This document shows positions 36,757-45,873 of a stretch of 64,000 bases of DNA, piece after piece. Under the pieces are notes generated by a model that was not told where the DNA came from, did not search any database, and saw only the letters and a list, made by a program, of their open reading frames with translations. A program made the translations under genes and the position numbers. The DNA is from Bacillota bacterium (lineage in GTDB: Bacteria; Bacillota_A; Clostridia; Christensenellales; Aristaeellaceae), in assembly GCA_023421735.1 (NCBI GenBank), contig JAEZSP010000070.1:268957-332956 (forward strand), in the 5' to 3' direction. Position 1 is the stretch's first letter. Each line of letters starts with the position of its first letter.

Positions 36757-36963
36757 TCATTTGAAGAATTTGAGGTACAGCACGATGACCACGACGATCC
36801 ACAAAACGATACTGATCGGGCGCTTGATGCGCTTGATCTGCTCGTCGGTGAGCGATCCAAGTTGCGGACGTATCTTCTTGCCGCATTTGGGGCAGATTTC
36901 GGTTCCTGCGGGAACCCGCTCCTTGCAAGAGGGGCACTGTATGGTCTGCCTCTCCTCGTTCAT
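36757..36963 (-). CDS. Small zinc-ribbon membrane protein
   Basis: 68 residues. Two CPxC motifs (CPSC near residue 10 and CPKC near 24) form a rubredoxin-like zinc ribbon, followed by one C-terminal membrane helix (ISIVLWIVVVIVLYLKF). GGGAGGG upstream supports the start. It lies 15 bp after the LCP gene and is probably co-transcribed. The function is unknown; such proteins are usually anchored with the ribbon in the cytoplasm. Confidence 0.8.
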   Translation of the reverse strand: MNEERQTIQCPSCKERVPAGTEICPKCGKKIRPQLGSLTDEQIKRIKRPISIVLWIVVVIVLYLKFFK

Positions 36964-36978
36964 CTTGCTTCCCTCCCG

Positions 36979-38199
36979 TCATTGGTAGATGAAGTTGTAG
37001 AGCTCGTTTGTATTTGTCTGCCAATCCGTATCATAGAGCATGGATTGTTCGTTTCGCGTCTCCTGCTTGTAAGAATTATTGATTGGAAGGCGCAACTGAT
37101 CGACCGTAGCGAGATCCGTACCCATGACGGTGGTCGAAATGGACAATATCTTGTCGATGCTCAAATTTGTGCTCACATAGCGCATCAAACCCGTCGCAAG
37201 GCCCAGAACTTCCTGCATATTCTTGGTCTTGACCTTGTCAAGCAGCGCAATCAAGACCGTACGCTGACGCTCCGCGCGGGAAAAGTCGCTGTCAATCTTA
37301 CGGATTCGCGCATACGCAAGGGTCTGTCGCCCGTTCAGGTGCGTGTTTTCGCCGTAAGTTTCAAGCCAGACGTTCGTCGCTTCGAGCTCCGATTCATCAA
37401 TGCCGGCTCTATAGGCAAGCTTCGCCTGCTGCAGCGCGTTTTTATTGATCTCGTTCATCTCGGCTTCGGTGATCGTGATATCGATGCCGCCGAGTTTTTC
37501 CGCAATGATCGAAAATGTGGTAAAGTCGACCATGGCGTAATACTGAATGTTCATGCCGAGCAGACGGTTGACCGTCCGCATGGCGAGCTCGGGTCCGCCG
37601 AAATAGTTTGCGGCATTGATGCGGTAGGTGCCGTTATATTGCCCGATATCGTCAAAAACAACGGCTGTATCGCGCATAATGGAGGTGAGCTTGACCTCGC
37701 CCGTTTTCATGTTGACCGAGCAGATAATCATGGTATCCGTACGCGAGGACTCGTCGGTCGAGCGCGCATCGCTGCCGAGCAGAAGGATATTCAGCCAATT
37801 TTCATCGAGCCCGGATGTGAGATTCAAATCATCCACGTTGACCATCTGGTTCTTCGTCAGACCCTGAATCACGGAATCCTGATTGCCCAGAATCGCCTGA
37901 AGATCCGCCGGGTCAGTCGAAACCGGCTGAACGACTTCCGCGGACGGATCATCCGACGCGGCAAGAAGCGGGTTGTCGGGAGACACGGTTGCCGCAACCT
38001 TTGGGGAATCACCGCGATTCGTGAGGACGCCGATGAGTACACCCGCACCAACGACAAGGACGGCCACGATCAGGAGAAATATGTAAAAGCGTCCGTTTAC
38101 CCGCTTACGTCGTTTCCGCTGCGGCGGCCGCGCTCCGTTCGGCCTTTTCTGCTGCCCTCGCGGGGCTCCTGCCTGAGAAGGGCGTCTGCGATCTGACAT
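36979..38199 (-). CDS. LytR-CpsA-Psr (LCP) family cell-envelope protein
   Basis: 406 residues. A basic, Pro/Gly-rich cytoplasmic tail (residues 1-40) precedes one membrane helix (FYIFLLIVAVLVVGAGVLIG) and an extracellular LCP domain (about 130-380). Its motifs include NILLLGSDARSTDESSRTDT, LTSIMRDTAVV, RINAANYFGGPELAMRTVN and RKIDSDFSRAERQRTVLIAL, with the Arg and Asp residues that bind polyprenyl-pyrophosphate. LCP enzymes attach secondary polymers such as teichoic acid or capsule to peptidoglycan, which supports a Gram-positive-type wall. Confidence 0.92.
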   Translation of the reverse strand: MSDRRRPSQAGAPRGQQKRPNGARPPQRKRRKRVNGRFYIFLLIVAVLVVGAGVLIGVLTNRGDSPKVAATVSPDNPLLAASDDPSAEVVQPVSTDPADLQAILGNQDSVIQGLTKNQMVNVDDLNLTSGLDENWLNILLLGSDARSTDESSRTDTMIICSVNMKTGEVKLTSIMRDTAVVFDDIGQYNGTYRINAANYFGGPELAMRTVNRLLGMNIQYYAMVDFTTFSIIAEKLGGIDITITEAEMNEINKNALQQAKLAYRAGIDESELEATNVWLETYGENTHLNGRQTLAYARIRKIDSDFSRAERQRTVLIALLDKVKTKNMQEVLGLATGLMRYVSTNLSIDKILSISTTVMGTDLATVDQLRLPINNSYKQETRNEQSMLYDTDWQTNTNELYNFIYQ

Positions 38200-38229
38200 A
38201 GTTGATCCCCCTGTTATGTATATAAAGAA

Positions 38230-38258
38230 ATTATACCCTGCTGTGTCTCATAAATCAA
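38230..38258 (-). promoter_or_regulatory. Promoter of the LCP gene
   Basis: On the minus strand TTGATT (38258-38253), 17 bp and TATAAT (38235-38230); the start codon is 30 bp downstream. Confidence 0.75.
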
Positions 38259-38329
38259 GGTACAAAAATGCGGCGGCATGGCTTCTGAGTGGAACAACGT
38301 TCTATCGAAGCCCGCGCGCCACTCCATTT

Positions 38330-38359
38330 GGGTGGACGCGGTCTAAACCGCGCCCACCC
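38330..38359 (-). terminator. Stem-loop after the TldE gene
   Basis: GGGTGGACGCGGT pairs with ACCGCGCCCACCC (one mismatch) with a 4-base loop, 7 bp after the stop codon. There is no T tract, so termination strength is uncertain. Confidence 0.5.
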
Positions 38360-38365
38360 GATCCC

Positions 38366-39718
38366 TTACTTGCCGGCAATCGAGAGCGCCTGCACCAGCA
38401 CAGATGGACTCGCGAAATTGCTGCTGGTTGCGGAACCGAATTTTAAGTCGCTTCCAACCGCGGTAACATCCTTCAACAGATGGTAAAAGTTCCCTGCGAC
38501 AGTGATTTGCCGAACTGCTTCCGCGCGCGCGCCGTTTTTCACGAGATAGCCGTGTGCACTCAATGAGAAATCGCCGCTGATCTCGTTCGCGCCTGAATGG
38601 AGGCCCTGCAGACCTGTGATGAGAAGACCATCGTCCATCTCCTTCATCAGAGCGTCGAGATCCTGATCACCGGGCGCGATATAGAAATTGCTGGGCGAAA
38701 CGCCGACAGGCGATGAATACGACGCGCGCGATGCATTCGCCGTGGTCTTCACACCCTGCTTGTTGGCGGTCATCATGTTGTGCATGAGCGTCGTGAGTGT
38801 TCCCGCCTTCACAATCTCCTTTTTGTAGGTCGGTACGCCTTCGCCATCAAACGGCATGGAACCCGCGCCCTTGGCCATGTGCGGGTCGTCGATGATGGTT
38901 ACGCAGTCGGCGGCAATCGCTTCGCCTTCGCGTCCCTTTAAAAGAGACATGCCTTTTTGCGCGCTGTCTGCCGAAAACACGCCGGAAAACTTCGCCAATA
39001 GGCTCGTCATCGCATCCCAGCGCAGAATGACAGGAAACGAGCCGGAGGGCGCCTGTTCCCATTTGAGTCCGTCGGTCGCCTCCGAAACCGCATCCGCGAT
39101 CATTTGATCCACATCGTATGTGGCGGGATCGGCGGTCAGAAAGAGCTTGAAGGAACTGCTGACCTCGCCGTCTGCTTTGGCGACGGGCGCGATATAGCCG
39201 CCCATGAGATTTGCCTCGTACGAGGCGTCAAGACCCTTTGTATTGACGAGCACGACTTTGTGCGATTCTGAAAACACGCCGCAATTCTCGACCTGCTCAA
39301 TGCGCTTGTCCGTCGCGAGCGTCTTCGTCTCCATGTCTCGCGCGAGCTGCAGCTTTTCGGCAGCTGTAACGGCATCCACCGCCGGGCTGTAAATATCGAG
39401 CGTTTCGTATGTGCCTTCGCCGCCGTACATAAACTGTTCATCCGCGCTGCCGATCAGTTCCGCGTTCGTCTTCGCGGCGTCGGTCAGCATTTCGATGGCC
39501 TCATCATCGAGCGCCTGCGTCGACGCATAGCCCATCTTGCCGTTCACCAATGTGCGGAAGCCCAACCCCGCCCCATCCGAGACGGAGTAATCCACGATTT
39601 CGCCCTTGAACACCGATGCGGAGAAGCTCGATCCGCTCTCATAGTAGACTTCACACGCCGTAAGTCCTTTTTCAGCCGCCCGCGCGAACAGTTTTTTGAT
39701 AAATTCTCGCGTTTCCAT
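38366..39718 (-). CDS. pmbA: TldE/PmbA-type subunit of the TldD/TldE metalloprotease
   Basis: 450 residues of the modulator-of-DNA-gyrase family. The N-terminal domain begins EFIKKLFARAAEKGLTACEVYYE, and the C-terminal part contains DCVTIIDDPHMAKGAGSMPFDGEGVPTYKK and GVSPSNFYIAPGDQDLDALMKEM. There is no HExxxH, as expected for the TldE subunit. With TldD it forms a heterodimeric peptidase that degrades unfolded peptides and, in known cases, matures peptide products. It starts directly after the tldD stop. Confidence 0.92.
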   Translation of the reverse strand: METREFIKKLFARAAEKGLTACEVYYESGSSFSASVFKGEIVDYSVSDGAGLGFRTLVNGKMGYASTQALDDEAIEMLTDAAKTNAELIGSADEQFMYGGEGTYETLDIYSPAVDAVTAAEKLQLARDMETKTLATDKRIEQVENCGVFSESHKVVLVNTKGLDASYEANLMGGYIAPVAKADGEVSSSFKLFLTADPATYDVDQMIADAVSEATDGLKWEQAPSGSFPVILRWDAMTSLLAKFSGVFSADSAQKGMSLLKGREGEAIAADCVTIIDDPHMAKGAGSMPFDGEGVPTYKKEIVKAGTLTTLMHNMMTANKQGVKTTANASRASYSSPVGVSPSNFYIAPGDQDLDALMKEMDDGLLITGLQGLHSGANEISGDFSLSAHGYLVKNGARAEAVRQITVAGNFYHLLKDVTAVGSDLKFGSATSSNFASPSVLVQALSIAGK

Positions 39719-41101
39719 CTATCTGCCCCCCACTGTCATGCTCGTGACCCGGATCATCGGCTGACCGACATTCGTCGGAATCGAGCCGCTCATCGAGCCG
39801 CACATGCCCTGCGCCATCGTCATGTTCTTCCCCACGCGGTCGATCTTCTTGAGAATGTCCGCGCCGCGCCCAATGAGCGTCGCGCCGCGCACAGGTCTGT
39901 CTATTTTACCACCTTTGATCAGATAGCCCTCGACGACCGAGAAGTTGAACTCGCCCGTCACGGGATTGACGGAGCCGCCGCCCATATGTTTGGCGTACAG
40001 CCCGTCGCCGCAGGTGGCGATGATCTCCGCATCGTCATGATTGCCGGGTGCAATATAGGTATTGCGCATGCGCGAAGTCGGGGCAAAGGTGTAATCTTGC
40101 CGCCGTGCCGAGCCGGTTACCGGCATGCCCATCCGCCTGCCGTTCAATCGGTCAACCATGTAGTTTTTCAGAATTCCGTTTTCGATGAGCACAAGCCTTG
40201 TCGCGGGCGTTCCCTCGTCGTCAACGTTGATGGATCCCCACTCGTTGGGCATGGTCCCGTCGTCGATGGCGGTCACGATATCGGTGGCGACCTGCTCGCC
40301 CAGTTTTCCCGTAAATTCGGAGTTTCCAAACGCCACAGAGGTCGCCTCGAGCGAATGACCGCACGCCTCATGGAAGATGACGCCGCCGAAGCCGCGATCG
40401 ATGACAACCGGCATGACACCCGCAGGGCACATGTCCGCGTGCAGCATCAAGACGGCCTGTTCCGCCGCCTTTCTGCCCACATCCGCGGGATTGACCTGCG
40501 TATCAAAGAGCTCAAAGCCCATCATTGCGCCCGGACCATCGTAGCCCGTCTGGTTTTCGCTGCCACTTGCCGCGACCGCAAAGGCCATGAGCCGCGTGTA
40601 GACGCGGCGATCGGTCACATACCGCCCTTCGCTGTTTGCGATGATGACGGAGCTGTCCCAATCGATGAGGTTCGCACGCACCTGTTTAATCTCGGGCGAA
40701 ACGGAAATCGCGGATTTGTGCACGTCCGTCAGGAGCTTTGCGCGCCGCGCACCCGCAACATACATCGGCAGCTCCTGAATTCTATGGATATTGGTTGCAA
40801 TTTCGCCGCCCAGCCGCACATCGCGCATCTCGTTTCCCGTCCCCACGGCATCGGCAGCCTTGCGCGCACAGGACATAAGGCCTGAGAGTGACACATCGTT
40901 CGTGTGGACATAGACGCTGTTGAGTCCCTTATATACGCGGATGCCCGCGCCGTAGAGCCTGCCCGTTACGGCATTTTCGATGGATCCGTCGACGAGCTGG
41001 AGCGTGTCGCGCACGCAATCCTGGAAAAAGAGCTCGGAGAAATCGCCTCCGGTCTTGAGCGCTTCAGCAAGCGCCCTTTCGATGTCCGGTCGATTGATCA
41101 T
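39719..41101 (-). CDS. tldD: TldD metalloprotease subunit
   Basis: 460 residues. The zinc-binding motif H244-EACG-H249 is intact, followed by SLEATSVAFG and INVDDEGTPATRLVLIENGIL, typical of TldD. GAGGTG lies upstream of the start. It is the catalytic partner of TldE and sits 12 bp after a LytTR regulator gene in an MFS - LytTR - TldD - TldE operon. Confidence 0.94.
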   Translation of the reverse strand: MINRPDIERALAEALKTGGDFSELFFQDCVRDTLQLVDGSIENAVTGRLYGAGIRVYKGLNSVYVHTNDVSLSGLMSCARKAADAVGTGNEMRDVRLGGEIATNIHRIQELPMYVAGARRAKLLTDVHKSAISVSPEIKQVRANLIDWDSSVIIANSEGRYVTDRRVYTRLMAFAVAASGSENQTGYDGPGAMMGFELFDTQVNPADVGRKAAEQAVLMLHADMCPAGVMPVVIDRGFGGVIFHEACGHSLEATSVAFGNSEFTGKLGEQVATDIVTAIDDGTMPNEWGSINVDDEGTPATRLVLIENGILKNYMVDRLNGRRMGMPVTGSARRQDYTFAPTSRMRNTYIAPGNHDDAEIIATCGDGLYAKHMGGGSVNPVTGEFNFSVVEGYLIKGGKIDRPVRGATLIGRGADILKKIDRVGKNMTMAQGMCGSMSGSIPTNVGQPMIRVTSMTVGGR

Positions 41102-41113
41102 ACTTTCACCTCT

Positions 41114-41857
41114 TCAGATAAACATGGTCTGCATCTGCTCGTAGCGCTCGTGCGTAATGAGTGCGTCGAGCTTCGTTCCGCGCAGCTTGATGATATATGT
41201 CCAACGCCCATACGGCGAGATGGATTCGACGTGGGCGAGGCTTACGATATAGGATTTGTGGGTGCGCAGAAATAAATCCGCCGGGAGCCGTTCCTCAAAC
41301 TCGGAAAGCGTGTCGCCCGTCACGTACTTCTGCCCGTCGTCCGTATACACGACCGTCGCGCGGTCCTCGCGCTGAATCAGCATGATGGATTTGAGATCGA
41401 TAAAACTCACGCCGTCCCGGTGTTTGAGCATGAGCCGCGTTCCGGCAACGCCGGAAGCCACGGTCACTTTCTTTTCCTCGAGTTGACCAAAGAGCCTTTC
41501 ACGGATGCGCGCAAGCGTCTGCAGCGCACGCGCGGCCTTAAAGGGCTTCACAAGATAATCGAATGCATAGACCTCAAAGGCGCTCTTCATGTATTCCTCA
41601 TGCGCCGTGCAAAACACCATGATCGCGCGCGGATCCTTGTCCTGTATGACATGCGCACATTCAATGCCGGACATGCCCGGCATCTCGACATCCATGAGAA
41701 GAACGTCCGGATGTACTTCGTCATAGAGCTTCAAAAGCGCGTTTCCATCCACGGCCTCGCCGCAAAAATCATATCCTTCCGCGCGTTCGACGATTTTTTG
41801 CATCACGAGCCGCATGCCCGCATCGTCGTCCGCAGTGATGATTCGTATATCCCGCAT
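41114..41857 (-). CDS. LytTR-family response regulator
   Basis: 247 residues from ATG 41857 (GGAGG upstream). The receiver domain (1-120) has the acidic pair DDD at 10-12, phospho-acceptor D56 (VLLMDVEMPGMSG), Thr in FCTAHEE and Lys in YLVKPFK. A LytTR DNA-binding domain follows (about 145-247; FIDLKSIMLIQREDRATVVYT, LFLRTHKSYIVSLAHVESI). No sensor kinase gene is adjacent. It lies 13 bp after the MFS gene and 12 bp before tldD. Confidence 0.92.
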   Translation of the reverse strand: MRDIRIITADDDAGMRLVMQKIVERAEGYDFCGEAVDGNALLKLYDEVHPDVLLMDVEMPGMSGIECAHVIQDKDPRAIMVFCTAHEEYMKSAFEVYAFDYLVKPFKAARALQTLARIRERLFGQLEEKKVTVASGVAGTRLMLKHRDGVSFIDLKSIMLIQREDRATVVYTDDGQKYVTGDTLSEFEERLPADLFLRTHKSYIVSLAHVESISPYGRWTYIIKLRGTKLDALITHERYEQMQTMFI

Positions 41858-41870
41858 CTTTCCTCCGCGT

Positions 41871-43232
41871 CTATTCGTTTCTCGGCGTCTTTTTGTCGAT
41901 CGCCCGTATGCCGACCACGGCAAAGGCCAACATGACCGCCGCAACCAGCATCAAGACTTGCTTATTCACCATTTCAAAGCCGAATACATTAAAATGCATC
42001 CGATCCGTGAGAATCACAAAGTATTTTCCAATCGTGACGCCCGTGAGCGCCGCAAGGTATGCAACCGAAGCATAGAAACCGATGAACGCCGTCTGCCGCT
42101 TTTCAGGCATATTCACATACGGAATCCCGGTAAAGCTCAGGTTGATGCCCACCGCAAACACATAGGCCAACACCTGGGAAAGCGGGTAGAGAATCAGCGT
42201 CTTTTTCGTCACCAGTGCCAGAATGATAAAGTGCAAAAGGAACACCCCGACCGACAAATACAGCGTCTTAAACCAGCCGTGCTTTGCCAGTACCCTGCGC
42301 CATACCGGCGTCAGGAAAAGCGTCACGGGGATATTGATCATCGAAATCACGGTGATGTAGGAGTAACTCACACCGAGATTGCGCAAAAGATAAACGGTGT
42401 AGTATGAACCCGGCAGGTTGGCCGCAATATTCCAAAGAAACGTTACCGATACCGTGCGCAAATAGAGCTTGTTGTGCATGGGCTCAAGCACCAAATCGCG
42501 CAACCGGAACTTCGCGCCGGTCGACTCGTATGGATATTCCTTAATCTTGAAATACAAAATCAATTCCAAAACGCAGAGCACAGCTGCAACGACGCGCAGG
42601 ATCGTAAATCCCTCATATGCCATGCCGTGCGCCGTCATCAGATCGACGATTTTCGAACCCGCAAGATTCAACGCGGCGACCACCGCGCCGACGGTCATCG
42701 TGATGATGGAATAAAAGTGCGGCCTGACGTTTTGCGGCACCGACTGGACGTGCCAAATCGAGATGCCGGGCGATATAATGGCGTTTAGTATGTTCACCGC
42801 AAAAACCGTGATCGCAAGCATCATAAGCCGCGCCTGACTCGCCACAGGAAACAGCGGTATGATTCCCACAAACACGACGTTCAAGAGGTATAATAAACCG
42901 CGCAGGATGATCAAAAGTTCCTTGCGCCGCGCAAATCGTTCGAGCAAAAGAGGCGCAAAAAACTGGAGCATGTTCGCTGCGGTCGCAATCATGGTCATGG
43001 TACCGATGAACGCGTCGTCCGCATTCATGAGCAGCAAAAAACCTGTCCAGAACGTGCCGCCCACAAGATTTGCGATCACGTTGGATGTATAGGAGCACAT
43101 GAGCAGCCGCTGTCGATCCTCAGACATGCGGTCGCCTTTGACATACCAACCTTCGGTGAACGAATCCCTCGTCCGCCGCGCGATATGTCTAAGGTCCATT
43201 TTATGCGGAATGCTGAAGCGTACCTTCTTCAT
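41871..43232 (-). CDS. MFS transporter
   Basis: 453 residues with about 12 membrane helices after a 40-residue hydrophilic, basic N-terminus. Helix pairs such as TGFLLLMNADDAFIGTMTMI and the short basic loop RFARRKELLIILRG fit the major facilitator superfamily; the C-terminal half repeats the pattern. The substrate is unknown. As the first gene of the operon with a LytTR regulator and TldD/TldE, it may export or import a peptide handled by that protease, which is inference only. Confidence 0.82.
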   Translation of the reverse strand: MKKVRFSIPHKMDLRHIARRTRDSFTEGWYVKGDRMSEDRQRLLMCSYTSNVIANLVGGTFWTGFLLLMNADDAFIGTMTMIATAANMLQFFAPLLLERFARRKELLIILRGLLYLLNVVFVGIIPLFPVASQARLMMLAITVFAVNILNAIISPGISIWHVQSVPQNVRPHFYSIITMTVGAVVAALNLAGSKIVDLMTAHGMAYEGFTILRVVAAVLCVLELILYFKIKEYPYESTGAKFRLRDLVLEPMHNKLYLRTVSVTFLWNIAANLPGSYYTVYLLRNLGVSYSYITVISMINIPVTLFLTPVWRRVLAKHGWFKTLYLSVGVFLLHFIILALVTKKTLILYPLSQVLAYVFAVGINLSFTGIPYVNMPEKRQTAFIGFYASVAYLAALTGVTIGKYFVILTDRMHFNVFGFEMVNKQVLMLVAAVMLAFAVVGIRAIDKKTPRNE

Positions 43233-43261
43233 CGAACCTCCGGCGCGTATGCTGTTGGTTC

Positions 43262-43290
43262 ATGTTACTTCAAGATGCCGACAAAGTCAA
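43262..43290 (-). promoter_or_regulatory. Promoter of the MFS-LytTR-TldD-TldE operon
   Basis: On the minus strand TTGACT (43290-43285), 17 bp and TAACAT (43267-43262), 30 bp before the MFS start. No second strong promoter is seen in the short gaps of the operon. Between this and 43510 I see no gene. Confidence 0.65.
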
Positions 43291-43510
43291 GCCCCGCCGA
43301 ACAAAAGGAAAAAGGAACGGTCATTCTATCCACATAGCTCCCGATGCTCCATTGCAATTGTGTCCATTGCGCACAAAAGGGCAAGCGCATCGCACCCAAA
43401 GTACACGGGCGCTTCCATTGCCGCTGCGCAAAAACACACGGACCGCAATAGATTGGGAAAAGCTCCTGCGCATTATGTCGAATCATTTTCGAATCGCTCT
43501 GTTGGGAAAG

Positions 43511-43536
43511 GCCGCCGATGCGATCGCATCGGCGGC
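43511..43536 (-). terminator. Palindromic terminator of the floA operon
   Basis: A perfect 26-bp palindrome (GCCGCCGATGCGA and its complement) begins 6 bp after the stop codon and is followed on the minus strand by CTTTCCC. Confidence 0.65.
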
Positions 43537-43542
43537 ATGGAG

Positions 43543-44223
43543 TTATACCATGCGCTTTTTGCGCATTGATACGGGTTTGCCAAGCACCTCCGACATGATC
43601 ACAGCGCGCTTGAGCTCCTGCGTATTCGAAAAATAACCATTCTTCGGCCGAAGTGCAGCGGCGGCTGTCATAACAGAGGATGAACGCGACCTGGAACGCA
43701 TCACGCCCTCCGTCATGCCAAATCCCTCGGATGATGCCATGCCCTGCGTGGAGTAGATGCCCTCGGCGGATGCCTTTCCCTGTGTCGAAAAGGTTCCTTC
43801 CGACGATGCCATGCCCTGCGTGGAATAAACGCCCTGTGCGGATGCCAACCCCTGGATGGACGTGACGCCTTCTATGGGTGCGGTTTTCAGTTCCTGTACG
43901 GTCTTCGGTCTGGGTGTAATCCGCTGTTGCTCCTCAAATGCCTGTGAGAAATTGACGGAAGGGTCCATCCGGTCCTGTTGCTGCGACCCCGCAACCTCAA
44001 GCTTTTCAAGCATCTCCCGGAACGCATCGATGCCCTTCCACGCGCGGGGCTTCGCCGCGCTCTCGTGCGCGGACGACGCCTGCGATTGGTTGTCCTCGTA
44101 TGGAATTTGCGGATTTTGCTCATCCTGCTTGTTGCGCTTTGCCTGATTCAGCTGGGCGGATTTGAGAATCCGCCCGATGAGCGAGGCAACGATGAGGAAA
44201 ATGACTAATCCGGAGATATTCAC
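43543..44223 (-). CDS. Membrane-anchored protein with 12-residue tandem repeats, FloA-linked
   Basis: 226 residues. An N-terminal membrane helix (ISGLVIFLIVASLIGRIL) is followed by a charged Gln-rich region and a short predicted helix (GIDAFREMLEKLEVAG). Residues 120-173 form nine hexapeptides of the form x-[AYF]-S-[TAS]-[QE]-G that alternate to give a 12-residue unit (for example YSTQGMASSEG). A conserved-looking tail follows (NTQELKRAVIMSEVLGKPVSMRKK), similar to tails I recall in small proteins beside floA in Bacillota. It is third in an operon after NfeD and FloA, so it probably acts in the same membrane domains. The family has no function I can name. Confidence 0.8.
   Translation of the reverse strand: MNISGLVIFLIVASLIGRILKSAQLNQAKRNKQDEQNPQIPYEDNQSQASSAHESAAKPRAWKGIDAFREMLEKLEVAGSQQQDRMDPSVNFSQAFEEQQRITPRPKTVQELKTAPIEGVTSIQGLASAQGVYSTQGMASSEGTFSTQGKASAEGIYSTQGMASSEGFGMTEGVMRSRSRSSSVMTAAAALRPKNGYFSNTQELKRAVIMSEVLGKPVSMRKKRMV
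43705..43866 (-). repeat. In-frame tandem repeat coding for 12-residue units
   Basis: A 36-bp period is visible, with higher similarity at 72 bp (near 43734 and 43806, both reading GATGCCATGCCCTGCGTGGA on the plus strand). It encodes residues 120-173 of the FloA-linked protein. Confidence 0.8.
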
Positions 44224-44248
44224 AGGTCAGGCCTCCCTTCGCACACCT

Positions 44249-45250
44249 TTATTTGCTCTGAGGCGGCGTGGAGGTGCTTCCTGCGTCTTCCGTTCCGGCG
44301 ATCGACGTGCGCATGCGCGTATCGGAAATCACGTTCTGCATCTGGTAGTAGTCCATGACGCCAAGCTTGCCCGCCCGAAGTGCCTCGGACATCGCGCGCG
44401 GCACCTCTGCCTCGGCCTCGACGACCTTCGCACGCTGTGCCTGCACCTCCGCGACCATTTCCTGCTCGCGGGCAACTGCCATCGCGCGCCGTTCCTCGGC
44501 CTTGGCCTGCGCAATCTTCTTGTCGGCTTCCGCCTGATCCATCTGGAGCTGTGCGCCGACGTTTCTGCCGACGTCCACGTCCGCGATGTCAATCGAGAGA
44601 ATTTCAAACGCCGTGCCCGCGTCGAGGCCCTTCGAAAGAACCGTCCGCGAGATCTTATCCGGGTTTTCGAGCACTTCCTTGTGCGTGGAAGCGGAGCCGA
44701 CGGTCGTAACGATGCCCTCGCCGACACGCGCGATGATGGTTTCCTCACCTGCGCCGCCAACCAAACGGGCGATGTTCGCGCGCACGGTCACGCGCGCCTT
44801 GGCGCGCAACTCGATGCCGTCCTTGGCAATGGCGGCGACCACCGGGGTCTCAATGACCTTGGGGTTGACCGACATCTTCACGGCCTCCAGCACATTGCGC
44901 CCCGCAAGGTCGATGGCGCGGCTCTGGTCAAACTCGAGCGGGATCTGCGCCGACTGCGCTGCGATCAGCGAATCGACCACGCGGTCAACGCTGCCGCCCG
45001 CAAGCAGATGCGCTTCCAGTTCGTTCATGTTGACATCAAGACCCGCCTTGGTTGCCTTGATCATCGGGATCACGACCCGGGCAGGGCTGACCCGCCTGAA
45101 CCGCATGCCGACCAGTGTGATGATTGAAACCTTGACGCCCGAAGCCGCCGCCGAAATCCACAGGCCCAATGGAAATAAGGTGAAGAACACGATCAGTCCA
45201 ACAATGATCGCAACGACGGCCCCTAGAAAGGCTATTACCGACCCACTCAT
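44249..45250 (-). CDS. floA: Flotillin-like protein FloA
   Basis: 333 residues, the normal length. An N-terminal hydrophobic hairpin (residues 5-45) precedes the SPFH/PHB domain ([48 protein letters not shown]). A long Ala/Glu-rich coiled coil follows ([20 protein letters not shown]...). FloA organises functional membrane microdomains on the cytoplasmic face. It lies 16 bp after the NfeD gene, the standard partner. Confidence 0.95.
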   Translation of the reverse strand: MSGSVIAFLGAVVAIIVGLIVFFTLFPLGLWISAAASGVKVSIITLVGMRFRRVSPARVVIPMIKATKAGLDVNMNELEAHLLAGGSVDRVVDSLIAAQSAQIPLEFDQSRAIDLAGRNVLEAVKMSVNPKVIETPVVAAIAKDGIELRAKARVTVRANIARLVGGAGEETIIARVGEGIVTTVGSASTHKEVLENPDKISRTVLSKGLDAGTAFEILSIDIADVDVGRNVGAQLQMDQAEADKKIAQAKAEERRAMAVAREQEMVAEVQAQRAKVVEAEAEVPRAMSEALRAGKLGVMDYYQMQNVISDTRMRTSIAGTEDAGSTSTPPQSK

Positions 45251-45266
45251 ATAGGCACCTCTCCTC

Positions 45267-45773
45267 TCACGCGAAACGCGTTTCCTTTACGACAATTCGG
45301 TTCCCCTCGACGCGCTCCACCTCGATGGTTTTGCCCGCCGGAATGAAGTCACCCTCCGAAACCACGTTGAGCTTGACACCGTCAAACTCCGCAATGCCCG
45401 CGGGTCTGAGAATCGTCTTCGTCACGCCCGTATGGCCCACAAAATACTGCAAGTCGTTCGTTTCCGTTGTCTGTGCCTGTGTAGAAACGTCGTGCAGAAC
45501 CAGTTTTGAATTTGCGAGCCGTCCTTTCGACGCGGAATGAATGCAAATCGATAGCGCAATGCATAAGAGCGCCACGATGACCAGCACCATGACCAGCGCC
45601 TGCAGTGGCGTCGGCTTCGCAACGATGATGCCGCCCACGAGAAGCAGAAGTCCGATGATCCCCGGCGCGCCAAATCCCGGGATGTACATCTCTACAACCA
45701 CCAGCACAAAGCCGGCTATGAGCATCACGATTGATGGTAAATATGAAATGATCATCGCCGATACGCCGTCCAT
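45267..45773 (-). CDS. NfeD-family membrane protein (short form)
   Basis: 168 residues. Four hydrophobic segments occupy residues 5-80 (including [25 protein letters not shown]), and a C-terminal OB-fold-like NfeD domain covers about 108-166 ([50 protein letters not shown]). The ClpP-like protease domain of long NfeD proteins is absent. GGGAGGTG precedes the start. It is the first gene of the floA operon and partners flotillins. Confidence 0.92.
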   Translation of the reverse strand: MDGVSAMIISYLPSIVMLIAGFVLVVVEMYIPGFGAPGIIGLLLLVGGIIVAKPTPLQALVMVLVIVALLCIALSICIHSASKGRLANSKLVLHDVSTQAQTTETNDLQYFVGHTGVTKTILRPAGIAEFDGVKLNVVSEGDFIPAGKTIEVERVEGNRIVVKETRFA

Positions 45774-45873
45774 GTAAACACCTCCCTCATCTGGAGTTTG
45801 CCTTTATGATACCATGTATGCGCCCGAACCGCCACCCAATCGCGTCCATTCGTCCTTTCGCGCGTTCCAACTG

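Noticed and set aside
43265..43486. A 73-codon Cys-containing frame upstream of the TldD operon, considered as a peptide precursor
   Set aside because: It has no ribosome binding site and runs through the operon promoter at 43262-43290, so it is unlikely to be translated.
43705..43866. Regular repeats that might be read as a small CRISPR array
   Set aside because: The units are contiguous, in frame, 36 bp long without unique spacers, and encode a clear amino-acid repeat. No cas gene is nearby.
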